The notes under the pieces were generated by a model. It saw only the letters and a program-made list of their open reading frames with translations, had not been told where the DNA came from and ran no database searches. A DNA stretch of 64,000 bases, from contig NC_053407.1 in NCBI RefSeq assembly GCF_016859285.1, positions 22,222,715 to 22,286,714 on the forward strand, given 5' to 3'. Made by a program: the position numbers and the translations under genes. Source of the stretch: Xiphias gladius. Taxonomy: Eukaryota; Chordata; Actinopteri; Istiophoriformes; Xiphiidae. This document shows positions 54,536 through 64,000 of this stretch, in pieces (within the stretch, counting starts at the first letter, position 1; each line of letters begins with the position of its first letter).

Positions 54536-54964
54536 GGGGCTTGGGGGGGGGGGGTTTAAAAATATGTGGATGGATTATACTGTCTGTGAAAACTAACAGA
54601 TACTATTAACTTTTCTTTCAATGCGTGTAACTGTTGTGTTGCATCATAAATGTAATTAAGTTCAACTGCTTGGTCAATCATCTTATTGCGTTTCAGTGGC
54701 TTCAGTGAGCAATTTCATGGTTATTACACTGACAAGTCTTTCAAATTCTCCCACTCTCTCACTGTAATTGCAATCAGTTAAAAGCAAATGAGTCACTTCA
54801 TTTACTGCAGTTACAAATCAAATCTGACTTTTTTATTTCATGTTTTGGTAAGCTTTACACTAATACTCTGTTATTCTCACAATCCAAATCCTTTGAAGTC
54901 CAATTTCTCTTGTTATATTTTGTAAATATTCTTTTCATGATCTTGAATGCATGGATCAGCTGTA

Positions 54965-54970
54965 AATAAA
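54965..54970 (+). terminator. dbx2 polyadenylation signal AATAAA
   Basis: AATAAA about 430 bases after the dbx2 stop, preceded by AT-rich 3' UTR. It is the first canonical signal downstream of the gene on this strand. Confidence 0.7.
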
Positions 54971-55167
54971 GTGTTCCAATGAATCCCGATTTCCAAATTG
55001 CTTATTCTTGCTGCGTTGGGCTCTCTGGAGCAAAACCATTACACGTTAATGAACAGTCTACTATGCGCCATCTACCATTCCTGTAAATATGTAGAGCTTG
55101 TGCTCCCCATCAACAAGATGACCAAAAACGATAATGAAGGTATACTTAATTTTTTTTTTTTTTACCT

Positions 55168-55173
55168 TTTAAT
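55168..55173 (-). terminator. possible prl2 polyadenylation signal ATTAAA
   Basis: Variant signal ATTAAA on the minus strand about 210 bases past the stop. No AATAAA occurs nearer on that strand, so this is tentative. Confidence 0.3.
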
Positions 55174-55385
55174 GCTCATAAACAAAATAGCTTAATTACC
55201 TATAACAATAATTCTACAAGAGGCACAAACAATCCTCTACAGAAAATGCACACATGAAATGCATTACAGATGATGTAAGCATATACAGTAAGAGCATGAT
55301 GTGTAGTTAAAACCAAATGAGAGACTTATTTCTAGTTCATCAAAATGTGAAGATACTACACTACACCGCTTTGCTTTGCTTACTA

Positions 55386-55595
55386 TTAACAGTCCAGTCC
55401 AGGAAGGGTGGTGCACTTCAGGATACGGAGATAATTTTTGACTTTGTTGGAGTCTCTGCGGAAGCAGTAGAGCAGGTCATGATGGTCCACTGAGCTGCCT
55501 TCTCCTTGTTTGTAGAAGGAAAGGGCAGAAGAGGGGACCAAGCTCTCTGGAGAGATGTAACCCACAGTGTTACCAAGCACTCCCAATAGCCTCAT
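55386..55595 (-). CDS. prl2: prl2 exon 5, helix 4 and C terminus
   Basis: Starts after TACCTCAG and encodes 69 residues to TAA at 55386. The segment HHDLLYCFRRDSNKVKNYLR followed by ILKCTTLPGLDC carries the last three conserved cysteines of the family. Confidence 0.94.
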   Translation of the reverse strand: MRLLGVLGNTVGYISPESLVPSSALSFYKQGEGSSVDHHDLLYCFRRDSNKVKNYLRILKCTTLPGLDC

Positions 55596-56615
55596 CTGAG
55601 GTACACAAAAAAAAGATACATAATTAATCCCTTAAAGGAATACACTTAATAAGCATTGAGAGAATTTGCTGCACTTCTATTTCACATTTCCTCCTTACCT
55701 TGTCAGCCATTTTTGCGACTCCATCCCTCAGTTCATGCACCATATCACTGATCTCCAGTGCCTTGTTGGAGCTGTAGTGGTTAAAGTCTTGATTCTGATC
55801 CTGAGACATGCTGCGGTAAAGCTGTGAAAGGGGGTCGCCCCAGGCCCCCAGCAGCGCCAGAATCACCTCTGTCAGTTGTTCTCGCTGCACATAGGAGAAG
55901 TGCTTAAATAACTTGGTGCTAAAGTACAACTTAATTCCAGGCACCACAGAGAAATAGTCTTGATATTATCTCTGACAAGATGCAGTGACATCCCTTAGGT
56001 GCGTGCATTAGCAATGACCATATGTAAATTGACAATATAAACACTCACTCCAAGTCTTTGGGCATTCTCTTTGTCATCCGGTGTTAGTATGCCATGTGTG
56101 TGGCATTTCCGTTTTCCTATGAGGTTCTTGCTGGGAAAGAAAAATTGCTCCTGCGCAGCCAGAAGCACACACACAGCGTTATCGCCACTTGAAAAATAGC
56201 CAATTCAAACAAGAATGATTGATGATGAATGAAGGGGGGGCCTGAATGAAGGGGGATGAAGGGTGATGGATGGTGATGGATGGTGATGTCAATATTGGAG
56301 TTGAAAAAAAAAAAAAAAAAAAAAGGACTCACGAATTCAGAGTGCAGATCACTGGAGATGCCATGCATCCTTGAAGACTGCTGTATGACCCTGTCAAAGA
56401 GATCGGCCAGGGAGGGGATACTGCATCCAGCCTCTCGATGAGCACAGAATGGGGCAGTGTCAGCCCTCATGGTGAGCTCCAGGTGCACCAGTGTGAGTAC
56501 AGCAAACCAAACTGAGGGGAAAAAAATAATAAGTTAGGTCACCAGAAATCACAACATCACTTTAGACTGAAATGTTCTATCTGATCTTTCATCTTGCCGT
56601 CTTACCTTTTTTCAT
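55386..56615 (-). CDS. prl2: prolactin family hormone, prolactin 2 / PRL-like (complete, 5 exons)
   Basis: A secreted four-helix cytokine hormone that would signal through prolactin receptors. Exons on the minus strand are 56606-56615, 56333-56511, 56049-56150, 55699-55884 and 55386-55595. Their phases (1,0,0,0) match the invariant prolactin/growth-hormone gene plan. The product is 228 residues: a hydrophobic signal (WFAVLTLVHL), then helix 1 (SLADLFDRVIQQSSRMHGIS), CHTHGILTPDDKENAQ, helix 3 (LTEVILALLGAWGDPLSQL) and C-terminal YCFRRDSNKVKNYLRILKC. Cysteines 26, 33, 79, 203, 220 and 228 give the three-disulfide pattern. Classical teleost PRL1 lacks the N-terminal pair, so this fits the second prolactin (PRL2/PRL-L) better. 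Somatolactin is less likely, as it usually carries further cysteines. The gene converges on dbx2 and follows szl on the same strand. Confidence 0.88.
55699..55884 (-). CDS. prl2: prl2 exon 4, helices 2-3
   Basis: 186 bp, phase 0 at both ends. It encodes REQLTEVILALLGAWGDPL, then SSNKALEISDMVHEL and GVAKMADK, corresponding to the L.LI..LL.SW.DPL helix of prolactins. Donor GTAAGG. Confidence 0.92.
56049..56150 (-). CDS. prl2: prl2 exon 3
   Basis: 102 bp, phase 0 at both ends. It encodes EQFFFPSKNLIGKRKCHTHG followed by ILTPDDKENAQRLG, matching the prolactin CHTSSL.TP.DKEQA block. I chose the GCGCAG acceptor over a nearer CCCAG one because it keeps phase 0 and the usual exon length. Confidence 0.88.
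56333..56511 (-). CDS. prl2: prl2 exon 2, signal peptide, N-terminal disulfide and helix 1
   Basis: 179 bp, with acceptor CCCCTCAG and donor GTGAGTCC. It encodes the hydrophobic signal, then APFCAHREAGC with two cysteines seven residues apart, and the helix-1 motif LADLFDRVIQQSS. Confidence 0.93.
56606..56615 (-). CDS. prl2: prl2 exon 1 coding part (10 bp)
   Basis: ATG AAA AAA G then GTAAG: a tiny first coding exon ending at phase 1, the hallmark of prolactin and growth-hormone genes. It was placed by the TATA box upstream and by frame continuity with VWFAVLTLV. Confidence 0.82.
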
Positions 56616-56722
56616 GGTTCCGTCCTTATGGTAGAGCACCAGATGATGAGTGGAGCTCTTTTGCCACTAGAGTTACTGTAGCAGAGGCGAACTCATACAA
56701 CGATGACTGATGAAACAAATTG

Positions 56723-56729
56723 CTTTATA
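56723..56729 (-). promoter_or_regulatory. prl2 TATA box
   Basis: TATAAAG on the minus strand, 108 bases upstream of the prl2 ATG. This predicts a start near 56695 and an 80-base 5' UTR, a typical layout for prolactin-family genes. Confidence 0.6.
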
Positions 56730-58108
56730 GAGGATAAAAATGTGATTTTTTTCCTCTTTGTACGTCATACACTTCACTTAGTTATCTGCTCAGCCAAGCT
56801 CAGCCAAAGCAGACAAAACTAATGCGGGCAGATAAGGTCCTACAGACTGTAGACTGACGTAGGCAATTAGTCCATTAAAATAACGAACATTACAGTATGG
56901 GATACGTAAAAACTTATTTTGCTTCTCTTAAGCGTAATAAAAAATAAAAGAATACAAAGGAAGAGGGGGGCCGTCTAACTTTCCACATACAACCCTAGGA
57001 GGAGATTACTTATCCTTATTAAAATCCCACTGCATTTCTCTTGCTCTAGCAGTAGAATAGAAAGTGTCATGAATAACATTTTTAATAATGACGCGACCAC
57101 TTCACTGCTACTCATCTGTCCCATGAAACAAACTCATAGTGAGATAATTAACGCCCCGTGGGGGAACTTAGAAGCATTCAGCATTTATTTTAAACTGCGA
57201 GACGGCTCATTATCTGTGCGGGGTCCGACATAAAAATGAATAGTACAGTGAAAAAAAAGCATTGAATAAGCCAATTGTTCAACAACTCCAACTAGAACTG
57301 TTCGGCCTGGTAATGAGGACAAGGCTATTCAAATGTAAAGTGAGTGATTTATCTTCTCATTAGTGCTACACAGTACGATCAATACCACATGCATCTACTG
57401 TGAATACAGTCATAAGTCATTCTAAACTGTCTGACAGCTGATCCAAAGCCACTTTCCACATGGTGGAATGACCCATTTGTAAATGCAATGCAAACACATG
57501 CGGCAGGGCACCACAATGGTAAACCAGTGCTCTGGAGCTCCTCTAGTGTGCCACCCTGTGGTGAAATGAGGGACAGGTACGGAAGGCGACAGAGTAGAAG
57601 ACCCACTCATGGCTCTTGGCCCCTTTGCTGCACGAAGAACTTCATTTTGTGTCTGCCACAGGACTAAAAAGTATAGTTTCACAGAGCAAATATTTTATTG
57701 TCACCTTTTTCCATATAACAAACACATAAAAAAGATGTCATAAATACACCAATAGCCTTATAGAAAATAGAATCTACAATCAATTTACATTTATTAATAT
57801 TATGTACAGGTTTGAGTGCATTCTATTGCTGTGTGCTGTAAGAGCAGAGATGAGATAAGTGAACTACTGAGGGAAGCAAAGGGTGTCGATGTCCAGCTGA
57901 GTCCAGCTCTCTTCCTATATCCATTCAGCTTCCTTCACAAATTCTTAATAAACACCCAATGCTAAGAAACTCTCCGTCTCAAAATTCCTCCTTGATTTTG
58001 TCTTCGACCATGTCCGTGTTAGGTGTGGAATCACACAAGATCTCGTGAGATTCTACATTTCAAACACTGGTTCGGAGCTCTAGTTTTTAGACCTAAGTAT
58101 GAGTCCAT
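56730..58108 (-). other. prl2-szl intergenic region and szl 3' UTR
   Basis: About 1.4 kb between the prl2 TATA box and the szl stop, including the szl 3' UTR with two AATAAA signals. No further coding sequence was seen. Confidence 0.6.
57694..57699 (-). terminator. candidate szl polyadenylation signal AATAAA
   Basis: AATAAA on the minus strand, about 410 bases past the stop. A second AATAAA lies nearer at 57790-57795. Which one is used cannot be decided from sequence. Confidence 0.5.
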
Positions 58109-58419
58109 TCAACATCTGTAGTGCTTCCACTTGCGAGTGGCCACTGCAATGTTTGTGTCCTTTTTGTGCCAGGGGAAGAGACGGGTGAGAGCAAGGGTAC
58201 CGTCAGGCTGCACAGAACCAGTCAGCACATAAAGCTGCGACCGTCCAGGGCGCACCAAGACATTGGCACATCGAAGGTTGATGAGGAGCCACTGCCGGAG
58301 TAGGTGCTGGGTGTCATATGGCAGCAGGGGTCCCTGACGGATAAATTCGACCCGGCCCTCCACCTCAAATTCTGGCTCTCCCATGGGTAGGCGGCGACGA
58401 TGAAGTTTGGCAGTTACAG
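58109..58419 (-). CDS. szl: szl exon 4, netrin-like domain and C terminus
   Basis: 311 bp starting after CTCCACAG. It encodes EFEVEGRVEFIRQG, QWLLINLRCANVLVRPGRSQ and LTRLFPWHKKDTN, ending RKWKHYRC and TGA at 58109. Confidence 0.93.
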
Positions 58420-59387
58420 CTGTGGAGAAGGGAGAAAAAAAGAAATTAATCACCTGGGTTGGAAAATTAAACACTATTGCGTGAAAAGTCAACAAACCTC
58501 ACTTCACATCAAGGAAGCACGGCTTTCTGAAAGAATTCTGAAACTTACCAAAGTCATGCTGGCAAAAAGCATCGAGGACTGTTTTCAATGCAGGAGCCTC
58601 TTCCACAGAAGGACAGTTTTGGCAAGCAGGTTTAGGTAAGTCTGTGACACAAAAGCAAACATAACTTAATATAACCGTAGGGCGCGCGCAGTAATTATAG
58701 GGAACCAAGAAGAGCAAGCACATGGTAGCCTATTCTGCCCACGGGATGACAGAGTTAAGAAAAATAGCATTATAATAATCCGTCTGTGGTGCTTACCTTT
58801 GGCAAAGTGAGTAAACTTGGCGTGGGGAGAAAGGCACATGTCCTCTTCAGCAGGGAAACGGTCACAGTCAAGAGCCTCAGGCCATGGGTGACCCTGGCAG
58901 GCAAGCACTGGGGCACAGCTGTCTCTGACTGCCATACACAGACTACGGCAGGGCTGGATAAAACTGAGGGAAAGAAAGACAAAACGTCAAACAATGAACG
59001 CAGAACTAATGTGATAATGATGAAAACGGGGTTTCAAACAGAAAGTGGACGCTTTATGTATTTTAGAAGTAATGGTAAAAAAAGAACAAATGTAAAATCT
59101 CCTTACGTGTCAAGACAGACAGGGGCAATGAGGGAGCAGAGGAAGGCCTGGGCTTGAGGGTGGCAGCCCGTCTGCAACAAGGGCCTCCAGTCCTCGGAAC
59201 GTGGCACCACCTCGCCTTCCAGGTTGCTGTGGCCCAAGAAGTTGGGCAGTCGCATCTCTGAGTATCCTACATCTTTGCAGACCTTCATCTGGTTGGGGAT
59301 GGCAACGCATCGAGTGGACTGACCCATGTCAAAAGCCATTAAAGGATAAGCCGTAGCCAGGAGAGCCACGATGAAGAATACAGCCAT
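58109..59387 (-). CDS. szl: sizzled, secreted frizzled-related protein (complete, 4 exons)
   Basis: Sizzled is a secreted antagonist with a frizzled-type cysteine-rich domain. It inhibits BMP1/tolloid proteases that cleave chordin, and so limits BMP signalling. Exons on the minus strand are 59107-59387, 58797-58963, 58549-58641 and 58109-58419, giving 283 residues with all phases matching. The signal peptide is MAVFFIVALLATAYPLMA. The frizzled domain has cysteines 27, 37, 75, 84, 91, 99, 103, 110, 127 and 137 plus an extra Cys116, with motifs GYSEMRLPN, LQTGCHP, FLCSLIAPVCLDT and VRDSCAPVLACQGHPWPEAL. A netrin-like C-terminal domain has VEFIRQGPLLPYDTQ and QWLLIN, ending KWKHYRC. The APVLAC.GHPWPE segment separates the sizzled/crescent group from SFRP1/2/5 and FRZB. 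Length suits szl (about 280), but crescent cannot be fully excluded. The gene lies upstream of prl2 on the same strand. Confidence 0.85.
58549..58641 (-). CDS. szl: szl exon 3, start of the netrin-like domain
   Basis: 93 bp, phase 1 at both ends. It encodes LPKPACQNCPSVEEAPAL and VLDAFCQHDF, the first cysteines of the netrin-like module. Donor GTAAG. Confidence 0.9.
58797..58963 (-). CDS. szl: szl exon 2, rest of the frizzled domain
   Basis: 167 bp, with acceptor CCCTCAG and donor GTAAGC. It encodes FIQPCRSLCMAVRDSCAPVL and CDRFPAEEDMC, followed by a linker. Confidence 0.93.
59107..59387 (-). CDS. szl: szl exon 1, signal peptide and most of the frizzled domain
   Basis: 281 bp from ATG at 59387 to a phase-2 end before GTAAGG. 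It encodes FDMGQSTRCVAIPNQMKVC, DVGYSEMRLPNFLGH and FLCSLIAPVCLD. Confidence 0.92.
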
Positions 59388-59506
59388 GCCGACGACTTGG
59401 CAAAATCCAGAAAATCCACAAGATTGAAAAATGAGCTTGTACTGAGGTTGCCTGTTGCCAGTGGACTACGCTGTCCCTTGAATGGCTCTGTAACTGCTGC
59501 GGCTTG

Positions 59507-59515
59507 CTTTATATA
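59507..59515 (-). promoter_or_regulatory. szl TATA box
   Basis: TATATAAAG on the minus strand, 120 bases upstream of the szl ATG. This predicts transcription starting near 59480. Confidence 0.65.
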
Positions 59516-60428
59516 CAGCAGGTCAGCCAGCCCCATCAGCCTGTAAGTCTGTTATCAACTACCTATCAAAAGACACAGAGACGATGTGTTTGGAGACAAC
59601 GGCTTGTTTTGTGATGACTGCAGACAGAGAGGGGGCAGTAAGCAGATGGAGGGTGTGTGTGAGGGGGAGTATGTGGGGGTGGGGGGCAATGGGCAATCAC
59701 AGCCCAGCTTTCACTGAGTGAAGCCCAGTCACAGAGGGCCGAATCTGCTTCATTATCTCTTATAGTCCAGAGGGAAGGAAAAATAATGTGAACATCTCAT
59801 GGAAAGGAAGTTAAAAACAGTAACTCTTGGTATTTAAAGTGTACACAATATGTCTGACTGACAAGTAATACTTATTGGCACACAATATTTGCAGTGTTTG
59901 CAACGGTGTCCCAATTACCTCAGAAGTGACTGATGCGTTTATTTTATTTTGTCCACTCCTTCCACTATAACAACTTTGAGAAAGTGAAAAGTAAAAGTAA
60001 AACGCCACCTCTTTTCCATTGGCTTATATGTAAAAACAACCAAATCCATCTCTGAAAGCTCCTTTGGAAAGAAATCTGAGGGTTTTGTAGAGACAGACAG
60101 ACAGACAGTCTCCTTCATATTGATAGTCTCTTTCATGTGTTCCTGCTTTCTTAATTGGAGGGTTTCATTGGCAGAGCCTCCGGTTCTCATTAGCAAACCA
60201 GCCTCTCTTCTGCTCACCTGGCTTTGATCTGCCAGTAACAAAGTCAGATCCAAATGCAAAATACGATTAGCCCACCTCTTTTGCTTATCCGTTTGATGCG
60301 GCAGTAACAAAGATTTCAGCATCACTGCCGTACACCGCACTTAAATTAAACGCTGAGATCTGTGTCAAAACAGTATAAAATGAGTGAATTCAATGTCAGC
60401 GTGATGCTGCATACGTTCTGCTGAGGAC

Positions 60429-60429
<1 letters not shown>

Positions 60430-60467
<38 letters not shown>
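60430..60467. repeat. (AT)n microsatellite
   Basis: About 19 AT units upstream of szl. Confidence 0.95.
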
Positions 60468-60471
<4 letters not shown>

Positions 60472-61317
60472 TTCCTTTAGACAAAATTTGACGAAGCTCT
60501 GTCCTATGAACTGAAAAAAAAAACTTCATTTTGAGACAAAATTTTTAAAGCATTCAATGTGTGTCATTTGCATGGTATTTAAGTCTAGAAATAAGCTGAG
60601 CAACATGCAGCATCTGCACACTCAGTCCTAACATGCCAACATCCCATTCCAGAGACCAGAGATCCCGTCCTGAGATGCAGACCGGGGGCACAGACACAAG
60701 TGCTAATTTGTCTCTTTCTCTCTATCTCATGTATTTACGCCTCTTAATCCAACAACAGAACTACATTACAGCCTCATCGTATTTGTTTGGATGCCGTCTG
60801 TCTCCAGATGTAGATGTGTATCTGGAGTTGATGCCTCTGGGCCTTTGGAAAACTTTCCCTCATGAATCAGAAGCCTCTATCCCACCCTGCATGTCATGGT
60901 CACTGTGGCCAAAGACATGTCAGAGTAAAGTCTATCCCGATTGGCCCTACTCCCATTTCTGTGTCCATATACCATCCCTGTCTGCAGCAAGGATTACGCT
61001 CTTGCAGCCAGCCAGAGCCATCCATCAGTCCCAGTTTAGCCAATTTTTTGCAGCCTGATCTGATGAGTGGAGGCTGGTTCCAGCTCGGGTAGACGAGTAC
61101 AGCCCGTAAGAGGGGACTAACTGGGCAATTAGAGTCACAGACCAATTTGGGAGAACAATAGGTCCACACATTTAACAAGTTCCCCCTGCCAGGAGCCCAG
61201 CAAGGGTTTGTTGTTGGGCCTAATGGCTGCCCTGTAGACACTGTGTCTGTCGTGGTAATGTGTTGCCTGCCCCTGCCTCAGTTAATGAGGTGATAGAGAA
61301 TAGAAATGAATGGATGA

Positions 61318-61946
61318 GCACCTGTGTGTCAATCAGACCTCTAGTAGACAATCTAGCCAAAATAATACTTGACTTTTATAAGGAACATGAAAATGTTTTC
61401 TTTTTTTAAAAACCAAAAAAAAAAAAACATGCCAATCCAAAGTCAATATTTACCCTCTAAGACAGAAAACACAATTTATGTATATTACTTTAGGTATTGG
61501 CTTCTTTGCTAGTGCACAACATCCAGCACCAGTTCACATGGCTACAGACAAATGTGGCAGCAATAAAATTACAACATTGTCGGTCTGTCTTGGCCCCACA
61601 AAAACAACACATTAACCTTTAGTTTTTATACTTTGCAGTTAGGAACTTCTGATTCAGCACTGCCAGAAGTTTCTCTGGAATCTATGCTTGAAAGGGAAAA
61701 TCAGACCTAAAATACAATTCATGTTATTTCTATCAAGTAGCATGGCTCAGTTTTAATTTCTGACCTAGAAAATGTCTCCTCTAACACCGGTGATTAAGTG
61801 TGAGCTTTCAGTGGGTGGGCACCTGTCTGTCAAACAGCCTTCTTGTGGGCAATCTGGCCAAGGTAGTATTTGGTTTTAAAAAGGCAAATGAAAAACACAA
61901 AAATATATGCCTACACCCAGTCAACATTTATCCTTTACAACATAAG
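61318..61946 (+). repeat. diverged direct repeat pair
   Basis: Units at about 61318-61465 and 61819-61946 align from a shared GCACCTGT.TGTCAA through CAATCT.GCCAA to GTCAA.ATTTA.CCT, clearly similar but not identical. They lie in the same orientation about 500 bases apart. Neither encodes anything recognisable. Confidence 0.6.
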
Positions 61947-63486
61947 TACCTTGTTATGCTTCTCTTGGAAGATAAAAATTGTTTAAGAAAACTTGTAGGG
62001 GATCTGTGAAATTAAAACCATCTGTGCAATCTGTATGTGTTGCCTGCATAAAATGTGGAATAAGAAAACAACTCATCGCTATGACAGCACACCATGGAAG
62101 TGATTTCTGGTTCATAGGTAAGAATTTTGAAACATTTTGTGAGCACAGAGTCAGTCACAACAGTACTGCTAATAGACCAACTTTAAAACGTATCACCTGA
62201 GGACCGTATCAAATAAAGTCTTCATGCTCCAATAGCCAGCCAGGAAACATGTCAGTTTGTAGATGCCGAAGTTATTGTCCAAAATCATTTGAATAGCAGT
62301 GGCATGTAAATTCAGTTTGGGTTGTTTGTCTCTACCGTACAGTCTCCGTTGGCAGAGCGGGACAGCAGCACAAACACCTGAGACATACATCAAAGACAGA
62401 GGTGTGATCGGGAAGGAAAGGAGGGGTGACTGGGTGTCTGAGCTGGGCTCCCTTGCAGCACAGCAAACTCAGATAAAAGCTGTCTCCTCCCTGCTCATAA
62501 GACACTCATTAACTTAAGAGATTGAACCCCCCATTTGAGCCCCCGTTCCACCCCCCCTCTCCATCCTGCTGGGCTCCAGTAGGACTGACAGTCCCTGTGC
62601 AGACTGTCAGTAGCACTCAATTGTCACATCCAGTCTCCGGGCCTTGTGGGCAGACGCTGCCACGCCGAGGCGTGCAGACAACTCGCCCCCCAGAAACTGC
62701 AGACATCTGTGGATCGACTCAGTATGCTATGCAACAAAAAGTTGAAGTGTTGTCTTGTATCTAAATTATCCTTCTCAGCAAAGAGCCGATACCAAAGCAC
62801 TGGAAATACTGCTGTTAATTTTACAAGAATTATCGTGCAGTCTTGTCAAATAAACCCAGTGGAACTGCTATGACACAATTCACAATAATTGACCAACAAT
62901 CTGTGGCAGTTTAACTGAAAAATCTTATGCACAGTCAAGCACATCAGCTTAATAATCACAGGACAGAGAAATAATTGTGCAGTGTACACGAGCGTCATCT
63001 TTATTTCTACCCCCGAGTGGAACTGCGTTTGGCTTTCACAGAAACAAGAAATTTCTCACGTCACTTTGCCAAGAGTCGACAGAGAAACAAGCCAAGGAAA
63101 TGTAAAGGGAAAAAACTTAGGAGAGTCAGGTTGATGGAGCTGAGGTACACCATCCATGATTACATCATCCTCTTATGTACTCCTTTTATTCCTCCTCAGC
63201 TCTGTGGAAGAAAAGAAATTGATTAAAACAGATGCTGTTAATGTCTTGGTAGTAAATTTCAGCTCTGTGTGTATGCTCAGTCACATAAAACTTGCTAAAT
63301 AAATGTTGACTTGAAATTTTTTTTCTACTTTGCATAAAAATTAGACCAACCTTAAACAGGCAGATTAAATTTTTACCATAACAAAAATATATTTACAGTT
63401 AGTATCCATCACATAAACATCAAGTTTTCCATCCGAAGTACTTTGATTACACATGTCTAATCTTTATAGCTTTATGTTGATAATCA

Positions 63487-63838
63487 TACACTCAATGGCC
63501 ACTTTATTAGTTACACTTGCACAATCTACTGCAATTCAATACAACAGCTCTGCTATTAATTCCTTTACAAAGACTATAGCGTTCAGTTTTTTGGTCACAT
63601 TGTCAGAAATGTGCAAATTAAATGTTTATTAGTGAGGTCATAGTTAAAGGTGGTGTTGTTCTTCACTATAATATATTAAGGAGGTGTTTATAATTTTTTT
63701 TTGTCCTCCAAATGTCCATGTCCATGCAGAATACTTCAATGCTACAACATAATAATTGAAAGTAAAAAAGGCAAAACAAAAGTTGCTTTGGATTGCTTTA
63801 GATTGTACAGGTGTACCTAATAAAGTGCCCTGAGTGTA
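63487..63838. mobile_element. small inverted-repeat transposon (MITE-like)
   Basis: The left end TACACTCAATGGCCACTTTA continues TTAGTTACACTTG. The right end (63808-63838) is its imperfect inverse, CAGGTGTACCTAATAAAGTG. The element is 352 bases with no coding capacity. These ends are familiar from a family widespread in fish genomes. Confidence 0.7.
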
Positions 63839-64000
63839 AACATCCATTATTAATAAATACTATATGGCTGATCAGTTTACATACATCTGAGATTCTCTAA
63901 GGGATGGAGGGGGGTCGCAGCCCAGATATGCCCCATTGATGAAACAGTACTGCAGTAGAGCCCTGAAGCATGAATCCTGGAAAGCAATTGAGATATTTAA

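Larger units (their letters stand above)
59516..64000. other. region upstream of szl without a recognised gene
   Basis: Contains the AT microsatellite, the diverged direct repeat pair and the MITE-like element. Chance frames of 113-141 codons around 60633-61241 have no recognisable domains and overlap each other on opposite strands. Confidence 0.5.

Noticed and set aside
56049..56150. Alternative acceptor for prl2 exon 3 after CCCAG, nearer to AACCTCATAGG
   Set aside because: It would break phase with exon 2 (which ends on a codon boundary) and shorten the exon below the family norm.
60633..61241. Open frames of 141 codons (+) and 113 codons (-)
   Set aside because: They overlap on opposite strands, have no recognisable domain, no splice structure and no conserved motif that I can see.
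62193..62393. 66-codon minus-strand frame ending KLTCFLAGYWSMKTLFDT
   Set aside because: It looks protein-like for a short stretch, but I could not tie it to any family and no convincing acceptor precedes it. A translated search could reopen it.

Overview
The window is nuclear DNA from a ray-finned fish, most likely a percomorph teleost. The evidence is split genes with GT-AG introns, dense CA/GT microsatellites, several mobile-element relics of kinds common in percomorph genomes, and the gene content itself. There are no bacterial or viral features. Most open reading frames in the stretch are chance frames or translated microsatellites. I reassembled the real genes exon by exon, checking splice phase at every junction.

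Layout, left to right. (1) Positions 1-42243 hold the 5' half of nell2 on the minus strand: signal peptide, thrombospondin-type laminin-G domain, coiled coil, von Willebrand C modules, EGF module 1 and the first calcium-binding EGF module. The rest of the gene lies beyond the left edge. Twelve coding exons are placed. One exon, expected between 25301 and 31022, could not be found. The same intron interval holds an extraordinary (CT)n array of about 2.17 kb. (2) Positions 42244-50323 are the intergenic region between divergent genes, with a CpG island at the nell2 end. (3) Positions 50324-54535 hold dbx2 on the plus strand, complete in four exons (239 residues). (4) Positions 55386-56615 hold a prolactin-family hormone on the minus strand, complete in five exons (228 residues). 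Its six cysteines fit prolactin 2 (PRL-like). (5) Positions 58109-59387 hold a secreted frizzled-related protein of the sizzled/crescent group on the minus strand, complete in four exons (283 residues). (6) Positions 59388-64000 contain no gene I can support. They hold a diverged direct duplication and a small transposon with inverted ends at the right edge.

The genes are not an operon, but most have developmental or signalling roles. NELL2 is a secreted neuronal glycoprotein. DBX2 is a homeodomain repressor of neural-tube progenitors. Prolactin 2 is a secreted hormone. Sizzled restrains chordin-cleaving tolloid proteases and so shapes BMP signalling. The small hormone and sizzled genes have TATA boxes, while nell2 has a CpG-island start.

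I found no new molecular system. The points most worth a second look are the missing nell2 exon beside the giant CT array, CA/GT repeats just downstream of three nell2 donors, an extra cysteine in NELL2 EGF1, the divergent nell2-dbx2 arrangement, and the prl2-szl tandem beside dbx2.
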